Below are positions 44,454 to 53,800 of a stretch of 64,000 bases of DNA, one piece after another (positions within the stretch are counted from its first letter, which is position 1; every line of letters begins with the position of its first letter). Source of the stretch: CAMYOC01 sp963704875 (GTDB taxonomy: Bacteria; Pseudomonadota; Gammaproteobacteria; Steroidobacterales; XN24); NCBI GenBank assembly GCA_963704875.1, contig CAVPIA010000007.1, positions 1 through 64,000 on the forward strand, written 5' to 3'. Made by a program: the position numbers and the translations under genes. The notes beneath the pieces were generated by a model. It saw nothing but the letters and a program-made list of their open reading frames with translations. It made no database searches and was not told where the DNA came from.

Positions 44454-46008
44454 AGGCGGTCAGCTTATTAACAGCGAGAGGGAAGCATTTCAGACACTCA
44501 AGCAGCGACTGCCTGGTATCTGGGCCGCGTTGCAGGCGGATCCCGCCTATGACCATACCTCGGTCATCGTGCCGTCACTCAGCGTCAACCAGGAAGAGCT
44601 GGCCAAGGTGCTGGGTGCGTCGTTCTATGAAGAACGACTGCTGTTTGCGCTGATCCGGCTGCGTAACCCGAATGCGCGACTGATCTATGTCACCAGTCAG
44701 CCGGTGCACCCGGATATTGTCGACTATTATCTGCAGCTGCTGGATGGCGTTCTGGTTCGCAATGCGGCACGTCGTTTGCACATGATCTCGGTTCACGATG
44801 CCAGCCCCCGACCACTCACCGAGAAACTGTTGGAACGACCGCGCCTTCTGGGCCGCATTCGCGATCTGATCAGCGACCGCGAGCGGGCCTATCTGACATG
44901 TTACAACTCGACCCGGCTTGAACGTGAGCTCGCCGTGGCGCTGGATCTCCCGCTAAACGGGGTCGACCCTGAGCTGCTCCATCTGGGTACCAAGTCGGGT
45001 AACCGCAAGATCTTCGCCGAGGCCGGAGTCAGTTACCCGGCCGGCGCCGAGGACCTGCACAGCGAAGACCAAATACTAGACGCCTTGCTTGATCTCAGGG
45101 AACGGCACCCCGCGCTGACCCGAGCAGTGGTCAAATTGAATGAGGGATTCGGTGGCGAGGGCAATGGTGTATTTAGCTATCCGGAGCAGAGAAACGACCG
45201 CGATGCGGTAAGACAGGCCCTGCATACCCTGTCCTGGACCTCGGGCACAGAGACAAGTGATTCCTTTCTGCGCAAGTTTTCCAGCATGGGCGGTATCGTG
45301 GAAGAACTGGTCGGCGCCAGCCTGACCCGCTCTCCCAGCGTGCAATTGCGCATTCATCCTGACGGCCGGAGTCAAATCGTCTCCAGCCACGAACAGGTGC
45401 TGGGTGGCCCAACCGGCCAGACCTACCTGGGTTGCCGGTTCCCGGCCAGCGACGACTACCGCAAGGTGTTACAAAGCGAGGCCGCAAAGGTCGGAGAGGT
45501 GCTCAGCAGCAAGGGCGTCATCGGCCGTTTCGCCATCGATTTCCTGGTCGGCCGGAACGCAAAAGACGACTGGACCTCGCACGCAATCGAGATAAACCTG
45601 CGCATGGGTGGTACGACGCCGCCCTACTACGCTCTGGATTTTCTCACCGGCGGCAGCCTGGATCCGGATAGCGGTTTGTTCCTGACGCGGAGCGGACAGG
45701 CGAAGTACTACAGCGCTACCGACAATCTCAAGTCACCTGCGTATCGCGGTCTGCTGCCAGAGGATCTGTTCGACATCATGCTTCGTCACGGGCTTGGCTA
45801 TCGTCACAGCAATGGCACCGGCGTACTGTTCTACATGATCGGCGCCCTGTCCCAGTTCGGCAAAGTCGGCATGACCTGCATCGAAAACAGTCCTGACGCA
45901 GCGCAGGCCCTGTTCGACCGGGCGACCGCAGTACTCGACCAGGAGGCCGGCAGAAACGGCCACGGCGAGCAGGCCCCGCTGCTGGACCGCAACTTCGGCA
46001 TGGAGTGA
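44443..46008 (+). CDS. ATP-grasp peptide ligase (D), PGM1-like
   Basis: A protein of about 521 residues from the larger, separate branch of ATP-grasp enzymes related to the pheganomycin-type peptide ligase PGM1. The N-terminal pre-ATP-grasp domain includes TSVIVPSLSVNQEELAKVLGA and LIYVTSQPVHPDIVDYYL. The ATP-grasp domain has AVVKLNEGFGGEGNGVF, GGIVEELV, GRFAIDFLV and the metal-binding HAIEINLRMGGTTPP. Enzymes of this kind add amino acids to peptide or amino-acid acceptors. The start may be at 44443 (weak SD) or at 44416/44419; either way it overlaps ligase C. It closes the cluster. Confidence 0.85.
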   Translation: MQTEGGQLINSEREAFQTLKQRLPGIWAALQADPAYDHTSVIVPSLSVNQEELAKVLGASFYEERLLFALIRLRNPNARLIYVTSQPVHPDIVDYYLQLLDGVLVRNAARRLHMISVHDASPRPLTEKLLERPRLLGRIRDLISDRERAYLTCYNSTRLERELAVALDLPLNGVDPELLHLGTKSGNRKIFAEAGVSYPAGAEDLHSEDQILDALLDLRERHPALTRAVVKLNEGFGGEGNGVFSYPEQRNDRDAVRQALHTLSWTSGTETSDSFLRKFSSMGGIVEELVGASLTRSPSVQLRIHPDGRSQIVSSHEQVLGGPTGQTYLGCRFPASDDYRKVLQSEAAKVGEVLSSKGVIGRFAIDFLVGRNAKDDWTSHAIEINLRMGGTTPPYYALDFLTGGSLDPDSGLFLTRSGQAKYYSATDNLKSPAYRGLLPEDLFDIMLRHGLGYRHSNGTGVLFYMIGALSQFGKVGMTCIENSPDAAQALFDRATAVLDQEAGRNGHGEQAPLLDRNFGME

Positions 46009-46074
46009 TCAGATTTCTGAGACTGCGGTCCGGCCGGCGGAACCGAACCGGGCATCCAGCGCTGCGTTCAGGCC

Positions 46075-46995
46075 TTAGCCCTGCAAATCCTCATAGACCA
46101 TGCCGACAAAGGCTTCGGGCTTGATAAAACCGTTGCCCCATACCGGGTCCCAATCTGCGGACGGCGCCTCAGCCTGCACTTCCTCGAGGCTCTTTCCATT
46201 GTCGATCAACGCCTGGATTCGGTCCGCGATACCCTGCAACATCTCGCGATAGTCAAGCAATTCGGCGCGTCCACCCAGAGGGCCGTGTCCCGGGATCACA
46301 GCGGTGTCCTCGTCGATCATAGCCAGCGCCGTATCTACTGCAGCGATGGTGCCGCGGATCGAACCACCGCTATGCGTATCGATGAACGGGTATTGCCCGT
46401 TCCAGAAGACGTCGCCCATATGCACGACGCCAGCCTGGTCGAAGTACACAATCGCATCCCCGTCCGTATGCGCGTTGGCGACATGAAACGCGCGGATGGC
46501 GTTGCCGTTCATATGAAACGTCACTGCATCGTCAAAGGTCACGATCGGCAGAGCACTGGCTGGCGATGCGGGAACCTCGCGCTGCATGAACGGCATGAAC
46601 TGATCGCTGGCCATCCTCACCCGCACATTGTTGTGCGCCACGATCACTGCGCCTGATTCACCAAAATTCTCGTTGCCGCCGACATGGTCGCTGTGCCAGT
46701 GCGTATTCAGTATGAAACGGACCGGATCCGTAGTGACCTGCGCGATTGCCTGTCGGATCGCAGGCGTCATTGGCGCGTACTGATCGTCGATCATGAACAC
46801 GCCATCTTCGCCAACGCAAAGTCCGATGTTGCCACCACGCCCGGTAAGCATATAGACCGGACCTGAGATTTGATCCACCTGAACGGTGATCTCCTCAGTG
46901 GCCGGCGTCTTCGCCTGCTTTTCGGAATCCGTTTGGGCCAGCGCGGACGACGCGTGCAAGGCGACAATACTCAGCAGGATAAATCTAACAATCAT
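46075..46995 (-). CDS. Secreted MBL-fold metallohydrolase
   Basis: A 306-residue metallo-beta-lactamase-fold enzyme with a signal peptide (MIVRFILLSIVALHASSALAQ). Zinc ligands: NTHWHSDHVGG (HxHxDH), NAHTDGD, GHGP. Length, the GxxxFMIDDQYAP segment and VFWNGQYPFID are typical of the QuiP/SoxH-like group that includes many uncharacterised periplasmic hydrolases. The ATG at 46995 has GGAG upstream, and it is preferred because the signal peptide starts there. Slightly overlapping in position with the upstream asparaginase gene's 3' region, same strand. Confidence 0.85.
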   Translation of the reverse strand: MIVRFILLSIVALHASSALAQTDSEKQAKTPATEEITVQVDQISGPVYMLTGRGGNIGLCVGEDGVFMIDDQYAPMTPAIRQAIAQVTTDPVRFILNTHWHSDHVGGNENFGESGAVIVAHNNVRVRMASDQFMPFMQREVPASPASALPIVTFDDAVTFHMNGNAIRAFHVANAHTDGDAIVYFDQAGVVHMGDVFWNGQYPFIDTHSGGSIRGTIAAVDTALAMIDEDTAVIPGHGPLGGRAELLDYREMLQGIADRIQALIDNGKSLEEVQAEAPSADWDPVWGNGFIKPEAFVGMVYEDLQG

Positions 46996-47017
46996 GGATC
47001 GTGTTCTCCGTCGGGGA

Positions 47018-47515
47018 TCAATGGCCATCAAGGTGTTCGAATCGATTCAATTTGCGATTCTTTCGTACATCCGCAGGGTCGAAAACCTGTCCGTTCATGG
47101 TCACATAGACGCCCGGTGCAAGCACTTGCACCGCAGCCACCGCCATGCCGATGTTGAAAATGGCGTCACTGACCTGGAATCGCGCCGGGTTCAGCGCGCC
47201 GGTCAGCACGACGACCTTGTCTTTTAAGGTGGAAAGGGTCTTGGCTGTCTCCACCATGGTGTCGGTGCCGTGGGTAATGACAAACAGGCGCCCCGGGTCA
47301 GCTTCGACCGTGGCGCGGATCAGTTGCCGATCCTGGTCGGTCAGCTCGAGGCTGTCCTTGCGCATCAGTGTGATCACTCGGTGCTCGAAATGAGTCTCGC
47401 CCTGGCTCAGCATTTGCTCGATGACGGACTCGCCTACTTCGTAGCGGCTGTTGGCGTCGTAATACACCTTATCGATGGTCCCGCCGGTGGTTATAAACGT
47501 GATTTCCATAGCCAT
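47018..47515 (-). CDS. Single-domain asparaginase-like protein
   Basis: A 165-residue protein covering only the N-terminal domain of the asparaginase/glutaminase family: TTGGTIDKVYY at the start with the first catalytic Thr, then VITHGTDTMVETAKTL with the second Thr-Asp pair. Usual asparaginases have about 330 residues with a second domain, absent here. Such short proteins form a distinct family in proteobacteria. A second ATG (47509) is possible. Whether it hydrolyses asparagine is not known. It lies just before the MBL gene on the same strand. Confidence 0.8.
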   Translation of the reverse strand: MAMEITFITTGGTIDKVYYDANSRYEVGESVIEQMLSQGETHFEHRVITLMRKDSLELTDQDRQLIRATVEADPGRLFVITHGTDTMVETAKTLSTLKDKVVVLTGALNPARFQVSDAIFNIGMAVAAVQVLAPGVYVTMNGQVFDPADVRKNRKLNRFEHLDGH

Positions 47516-47592
47516 ATCCGTTTCGGGTCAAGAGCGGCCGCCGCGATATCGGGGATGCGTCCCCGGGGCGGCGAAGTATAGCCGAATTGACT

Positions 47593-49083
47593 ATGCCAGC
47601 CGATGACCCGGGCAGCGGACTAGTGCTATCGTTACTGTATATGTTGCTCACTTTCCGCTGCCCGGGATTCCGTCTGATCGCCGCCCTGATGCTGGTTCTG
47701 TCCGGCCTGGGTCAGGCAACAGCGGACGCCGAATCTGTCCCGGGCAAGGGGTCAGAGACCGATGTGGGCGCCGCGATCCTGCTGCGGATCGACGGCGCCA
47801 TCGGACCCGCGACCAGCGACTATGTGCGCAGGGGAATTGAGAACGCTGCTCAACAGGGTGCGGCCATCGTGGTGCTGGAGATGGATACGCCGGGCGGATT
47901 GGACAGTTCCATGCGTGACGTCATCAAGGCAATACTCGCCTCACCCGTACCGGTGGCGAGTTTCGTCTATCCGAGTGGATCCCGCGCGGCCAGTGCGGGT
48001 ACTTACATCCTTTACGCAAGCCACGTCGCGGCCATGGCGCCGGGCACCAACCTGGGAGCTGCAACCCCGGTACCGGTTGGGGGTAGCCGGCCCAAGCCAG
48101 CCTCCGGGCCCGCCGGGGCTGGAGAGGACGAGTCTGGTGCCGGGGATACACCGGCAGATAAAGACGGCTCGGCCGCAGCACCTGCCGGCGACGCCTCTAT
48201 GGCCAAGGCAGTAAACGATGCGGTGGCCTATATCCGGAGCCTCGCAGAAATGCGGGATCGTAATGTGGACTGGGCAGAGTCGGCAGTCAGGGAGGCGGCC
48301 AGCTTGCCGGCGGAGGAAGCGCTGGATCTTGGCGTCATCGACCTGATTGCCAGTGATGTACCTGGCTTGCTGACCGCAGTCGATGGCCGCACGGTGGAGA
48401 CCGTAATCGGGATGGTTGAATTGCACACCGCGGGTGCGCTGATGGAACGCGTCAACCCCGACTGGCGGACCGAGCTGCTCGCCGTGATTACCAATCCTAC
48501 GGTGGCATACCTGCTGCTCCTGGTTGGTCTCTACGGTCTCCTTTTTGAAGGCTACAACCCTGGCGCTATCCTGCCGGGAGTGGCCGGTGCGATCTGTCTG
48601 CTGCTGGCCGCCTACGCATTCCAGATCCTGCCGGTCAATTACGCCGGTCTCGGTTTGATCGCGCTGGGCATCATCCTGATGATCTCCGAGGCGTTCGTGC
48701 CCAGCTTCGGCGCCCTTGGTATCGGTGGCGTGATCGCTTTTGTCTCGGGCTCTGTCATCCTGATGGATACCGAGGTCCCCGGGTTCGGGGTACCGCTGGC
48801 GCTGATCGGCTCGATCGCGCTGCTGGGTTCCTTACTGGTCATGGCCACCGTCTGGCTGGCGGTCAGGGCCCGGCGCCGGCCTGTCGTCAGTGGCGTCGAG
48901 GAATTGATCGGCGCGCAGGCGGAGGCGGTCGGCGCCTTCGAGCACGAGGGCCAGGTGTTTGTACACGGTGAAACCTGGAGCGCACGCTCTGCTCAACCGG
49001 TGGCGGCCCGCCAGGCACTCAAAGTCACCGCTGTTGAGGGCCTAACGCTGACGGTTCAACCCATCGACAAATTGGAGCACTGA
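47593..49083 (+). CDS. NfeD-family membrane-bound serine protease (long form)
   Basis: About 496 residues. The N-terminal signal helix is followed by a ClpP-like protease domain (residues about 55-290) with MDTPGGLDSSM and SRAASAGTYIL, the catalytic Ser being in ASAG; a Lys further on (KAVNDAVAYIRS) completes the dyad. Four or more membrane helices follow (LLLLVGLYGLLFEG, AAYAFQILPVNYAG...), then the OB-fold NfeD domain (ELIGAQAEAVGAF...GQVFVHGETWSARS). A Gly/Ala/Pro/Asp-rich insert separates the protease parts. The start may also be at 47641. The following slipin gene is a known partner: NfeD proteases cleave slipin's C-terminus. Confidence 0.9.
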   Translation: MPADDPGSGLVLSLLYMLLTFRCPGFRLIAALMLVLSGLGQATADAESVPGKGSETDVGAAILLRIDGAIGPATSDYVRRGIENAAQQGAAIVVLEMDTPGGLDSSMRDVIKAILASPVPVASFVYPSGSRAASAGTYILYASHVAAMAPGTNLGAATPVPVGGSRPKPASGPAGAGEDESGAGDTPADKDGSAAAPAGDASMAKAVNDAVAYIRSLAEMRDRNVDWAESAVREAASLPAEEALDLGVIDLIASDVPGLLTAVDGRTVETVIGMVELHTAGALMERVNPDWRTELLAVITNPTVAYLLLLVGLYGLLFEGYNPGAILPGVAGAICLLLAAYAFQILPVNYAGLGLIALGIILMISEAFVPSFGALGIGGVIAFVSGSVILMDTEVPGFGVPLALIGSIALLGSLLVMATVWLAVRARRRPVVSGVEELIGAQAEAVGAFEHEGQVFVHGETWSARSAQPVAARQALKVTAVEGLTLTVQPIDKLEH

Positions 49084-49085
49084 TC

Positions 49086-49856
49086 ATGTTCGAAAATTTC
49101 GCCATTTTCGCTCTCGGCTTTGTGGTCTTGTTGCTGATCAGCGCGATCAAGATCCTTAAAGAATACGAACGGGGTGTCATCTTTCAGCTCGGCCGTTTCT
49201 GGAAAGTGAAAGGTCCGGGCCTGATCATCGTGATCCCCTTTATCCAGGAAATGATCAAGCGGGATCTGCGGGTCGTCGTGATGGATGTGCCGACCCAGGA
49301 CGTCATCTCGCGGGACAATGTCTCGGTCAAGGTCAACGCCGTAGTGTATTTCCGCATCATCGATCCGGAGCGAGCGGTGATCCAGGTAGAAAATGTCTTC
49401 GAAGCCACCAGTCAATTGGCGCAGACGACGCTACGCTCGGTACTGGGCCAGCATGAGCTGGACGAAATGCTGTCAGAGCGTGACAAGTTGAATATCGATA
49501 TTCAGTCCATCCTGGACCGTCAGACTGACGCCTGGGGAATCAAGGTTTCTAATGTAGAGATCAAACATGTGGATCTCGACGAGAGCATGATCCGCGCGAT
49601 CGCCGCCCAGGCCGAGGCCGAACGGTCTCGTCGCGCCAAGGTGATCCATGCACAAGGCGAAATGCAGGCCTCGCAGCACATGCTGGATGCAGCGCGCACT
49701 CTGGCCAAGCAGCCGGAGGCGATCCAGCTCCGCTACCTGCAGACGCTGACCCAGGTGGCTAACGATCGCAGCAACACGATTATTTTCCCGCTGCCGATGG
49801 ACATGATGCAGGCGCTGTTGGGTAAGCTGAACCGCGGCGGCGAAGAAAAAGACTAG
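49086..49856 (+). CDS. Slipin (stomatin-like SPFH/Band 7 protein)
   Basis: A 256-residue protein: one N-terminal helix (FAIFALGFVVLLLISAI), then the Band 7 domain (EYERGVIFQLGRFWKVKGPGLIIVIP, VSRDNVSVKVNAVVYFRI, RDKLNIDIQSILDRQTDAWGI). It oligomerises at the inner membrane. GGAG precedes the ATG, three bases after the nfeD stop. The C-terminal segment (NTIIFPLPMDM) is the hydrophobic tail that NfeD proteases can cleave. Confidence 0.94.
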   Translation: MFENFAIFALGFVVLLLISAIKILKEYERGVIFQLGRFWKVKGPGLIIVIPFIQEMIKRDLRVVVMDVPTQDVISRDNVSVKVNAVVYFRIIDPERAVIQVENVFEATSQLAQTTLRSVLGQHELDEMLSERDKLNIDIQSILDRQTDAWGIKVSNVEIKHVDLDESMIRAIAAQAEAERSRRAKVIHAQGEMQASQHMLDAARTLAKQPEAIQLRYLQTLTQVANDRSNTIIFPLPMDMMQALLGKLNRGGEEKD

Positions 49857-49899
49857 TGTCCGCAGGGAAAGTTAGCGAACTAAGCAAACAGGACACTAG
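49853..49899. repeat. Nested inverted repeat between convergent genes
   Basis: CTAGTGTCC (49853-49861) and GGACACTAG (49891-49899) are a perfect nine-base inverted repeat. Inside it TTAG/CTAA flank CGAA. The outer arms contain the TAG stop codons of both slipin and the DegV gene. It has no T run, so a normal terminator is not obvious. Confidence 0.7.
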
Positions 49900-50828
49900 G
49901 CTTCGCTCCAGGCTATCGCGAAGGCGCCGGGGCCGACCTGAGCCGCCAGCGTGGCACTCATCACTGCCAGGTGCAGTTCGACCCGCCGGCTGGCGGCGCG
50001 GGACTCGAAATCTTTGTATGCGGGCAGCGTGCGCACCAGACGTGGATCACCGCCAAAGCTCATGGTGATCGCAGGGCCGGCGCTCTGCTCCCCGAGTCTG
50101 CTCGCGGCCGCTTGCAGCAGGCGCTCAATACCGTGACGGAAGCTGCGCACCCGCTGGTGCTGTTGCCAGTGCCCCGCCTCGAACCTCAGGATGGTGTGCA
50201 TGCCGAGCCAGCGACCAAGACGGTAATCCAGCGCGCCGATGGAGTCTTCCTGGCCATCTGACCGGCGAAAGCGCAGATAACTGAGATCTGCCGGCAGTAA
50301 ATGGCAACGGATGCGACCCGCGAGGTTCTGAACCTCCCGTCTCACGGTGTCGAACTTCTCGCCGGGGCGCATGAAACCTCGAACCGCGTGCTGAGCCAGC
50401 AAAGCGGATCCCGGGCCGATCGTGCTGGTGTCCAGTACCCGCATAGCGAAGGTCTCTTCTATGCCCCGCGCCTTGCGTCGCTGTCGATAGTCTTTCAATA
50501 CAGCGTAGGACGCCTGACTGGCGTTGGCGAAGAACCCGCTCGATCTGGCATCCGCGCACAGCACCAGCAAACGGTCGTATCTCAGCACCAGATCGTCGAG
50601 AAATCGATCGCGAATCGCGTCAGCGCTGATCGGCTGAATCTCCGGGTTCCTGGACCGGTCGCATATATAGCGACGATAAATCTGCTGAGTACGCTCCGGA
50701 TCCCTGTCATCGATCACGGTGCGCAGGCGATCCAGTACCAGCGCCGCCGGCAGTATCGTGACCTCATGTTGCTGCAAAAAGGCATCGGTCAGGTCACAAC
50801 AGGCATCGACCGCTATTCCCATCCTCAT
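49896..50828 (-). CDS. DegV family protein (fatty-acid binding)
   Basis: A 310-residue cytoplasmic protein of the DegV family, whose members bind fatty acids, in Gram-positives as FakB partners of a kinase. N-terminal VDACCDLTDAFLQQHEVTILP with the DSxxDL-like start, FLDDLVLRYDRLLVLCADARSSGFFANA and LDTSTIGPGSALLAQHA are the family landmarks. Two ATG codons at its start are possible. It is convergent with slipin, sharing the inverted repeat. Its role in gammaproteobacteria is not established. Confidence 0.85.
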   Translation of the reverse strand: MRMGIAVDACCDLTDAFLQQHEVTILPAALVLDRLRTVIDDRDPERTQQIYRRYICDRSRNPEIQPISADAIRDRFLDDLVLRYDRLLVLCADARSSGFFANASQASYAVLKDYRQRRKARGIEETFAMRVLDTSTIGPGSALLAQHAVRGFMRPGEKFDTVRREVQNLAGRIRCHLLPADLSYLRFRRSDGQEDSIGALDYRLGRWLGMHTILRFEAGHWQQHQRVRSFRHGIERLLQAAASRLGEQSAGPAITMSFGGDPRLVRTLPAYKDFESRAASRRVELHLAVMSATLAAQVGPGAFAIAWSEA

Positions 50829-50898
50829 TCCTGCTCTCCCTGCCCCATATCCGCCGGATTCTGATCAACCCGGGTACTGGCGGTCAAACCTGGCGCGC

Positions 50899-53800
50899 TC
50901 AACGGGGCCGGGACTCAGCAATGACCTTTTCCCACTGCCGCTCCAGACGCTGCGGGGATATCTTTATCGAAGTGCCAAGGGTTTGCGCGAACAGCGAAAC
51001 CCGGCATTCCTCAACCATCCAGCGATACAGGGTCAGAGACGGAAGCTGACGGATCGAATTCGTCTGCTGCAGACGCTCGCGGAGCCTGGCCTGAAAGGGA
51101 GCGAGGCTGTTGGTCAGCGCAACATCCCGGGCATCGCCAGCGGCAAGTTTGTCCAGGCGCAGATGTACCGCCTGCAGAAATCTGGGGCATTGGCCCAGCC
51201 ACTCGGTTGGCGTGTCAAGCAGGAACCCGGGGTAGACCAGGCCGCCGAGTTGATACCTGAGGTCCTCCGCCGCATACGCTGTCGCGGCCGTGTCTGGTAG
51301 CTCATCGATCCGCAGACGGGCTTTGCGCCAGTGCTGCAGAATCGCGGCCACGAGGTCCGCCAGAGCGGTGCCGGCGGGCACGAATCCAGGCAAGCCAGTT
51401 GCCAGCAAGCGACGGAACCCATCTTCGTCTCTTGGTGTCTGTTTGCTGTCCTCAAGAAAGGCTTTGAGAGCAGCAACATGAACCAGGTCGCTGCTCAAAT
51501 CTCCGCCTCCGGAACCCAGATCAGGGGTGAGATTCAGCACCTTGTTTTTCGCGAACTCTCGTCGTAAATATTTCTCTTCACGGCCAGCCTGGAGACGCAG
51601 CAAACGCAGCACGCCATCGCGGTGTTCGGCCCGGGCCTCATCCTCGGCAGCAAAGTAGGCAAGCGAGACACCGTCGCCTTCATCATGCAGGGCCGGGAAC
51701 AGGTTCCGCTCGTGACCGTCCTGAGCGACGCAGGCAGTCCTCGGCAGCGTGTCGAACTTCCAGTCTAGCTGCGTGCGTGTGTCGCTGCGGGCTGCCGCCG
51801 CTGGCCTGGCGACCGGACCCGCTGGCGCGAGCCGATCCCGGAGCGCGGCCAGATCCCTGCCCTCGCCGAGTACGCTACCGTCGGTATCCATCACCCGGAC
51901 ATTGCAGCGCAGATAGTCAGGCAAACTGACTGATTCCAGCGCTTGTTCAGGCACCGGCGCACCCGCCGCGCGCTGCAGGGCCTGGGCAAGACACGGCAGC
52001 AGGCGCTTCCCTGCAGAGGCGTCCAGCACAGGCATGCAGGAATCGACGGTCGCAGGCACAGGGACCAGCCGACGTCGGATCGCTTTCGGCAGGCCACGCA
52101 CCAGGGCCACCACTTTCTCCTGCAGCAGTCCTGGTACCAGCCACTCCAGGTCCGCCTCTGAGAGCATACCCAACAGATCACGCGGCACCATCACAGTAAC
52201 CCCGTCATCGTCGGCGGCGGGATCATAGGTGTAACTCAGCGCCATCGTATTGCCTTCGATCTGCAGGGCATCGGGGAACGAATCAGGGTCCAGTCGTGGC
52301 AGATCGCTGGCAAGCAGATCATCCAGTTCCATAAACAGGCAGCGCGGATCGCTTTTCTCCGCCTTTTTCCGCCATGCCTGAAAATCGCGCAGGCTGCAGA
52401 TATCCGCAGGCACGCGTCGGTCAAAGAATGCGGCGATGCGGGCCGGGTCGGCGATCAGATCGCGTCGTCGCACCCGGGCTTCCATGTCCTCAAGGCTCGC
52501 CAGCAAAGTGCGGTTATGGGTTGCGAAGGGCGCCTGAATCGATTGCTCCATATCCGCAAGCCCGTCTTCGAGGAAGATCCGTCTGGCGGCCTCCGGATCG
52601 ATACGCGAATAGTCGACCCGCCGCCCGCTGGCCAATACCAGTCCATACAGAGACACCGTCTCGCTTGCAGTGACCTGTCCTCGTTTTGGCGCCCAGCGTG
52701 GATCGTCATACTGGCGTTTGACCAGATGAGCCGCCACGGACTCGATCCAATCCGGAGTTATCCCGGCCACGGTGCGGGCAAATACACGTGATGTCTGGAC
52801 CAAAGACGCTGCCATGACCCATGGCGCCTTCGCCTGATTCATTACAGATCCGCGGCCAACCAGGAAAGCGCTGTCTCTGGGTCCACGATAATGGCCGTCT
52901 TCATCTCGCCTGCCGATGTGCCCCAGGAAGCCGCTCAACAATGCCCGGTGTACCTCATCCGCGCTGGCAATGCGGCGACCAGGCCGTAAGCCCATCTGAG
53001 CTAACTGCTGAAGCAATTGCTGGTGGACGTCATACCATTCGCGCATCCGCAAAAACGAGAGGAAGTTTTCCTTGCACCAGCGCCGCTGTTTGCTTACCGA
53101 CTGATGGTGTCGCTGCTCCAGATAATCCACCCATAACTTGTAGATGCTGAGAAAATCAGAGCCCTCGACCTGCCAGCACGCGTGACGCTCATCCGCAGCT
53201 GCCGCATGTTCCAGCGGCCGTTCTCTGGGGTCCTGAATGCTCAGCATGGAGACGATCGCCAATACCTCGGTCAGACAATCCGTCTCGCCTGCGGCGAGCA
53301 GGATGCGACCCAGTCTCGGGTCCACCGGGAGCCTGGCCACGCGGCGGCCGATTTCGGTAATTCCTCCCTCCTCGTCCGCGGCGCCAAGTTCACGCAGCAG
53401 CCGATATCCGTCGCGGACAAAACGTGGGTCAGGGCTGTCGAGAAACGGAAAATCTTCGATATGACCCAGACCGAGGGTCTCCATCTGCAGGATGACGCTG
53501 GCCAGATTGGTCCGCAGGACTTCAGGATCAGTAAACGCCGGGCGGCCGTCATAATCCATGTCGCTATAGAGTCGGATGCAGATACCGTCGCGCTCACGAC
53601 CACATCGACCCTGCCGCTGATCTGCGCTGGCGCGCGAAATGGCTTCGATCTGCAGACGCTGAATCTTGCTTCTATAGCTGTAGCGGCTGATGCGAGCGCG
53701 GCCTGGATCAACCACAAAACGGATGCCAGGCACGGTCAGAGAAGTCTCTGCGATATTCGTCGCCAGCACGACTCGTCGCGCGCCGCCGGAATGGAACACA

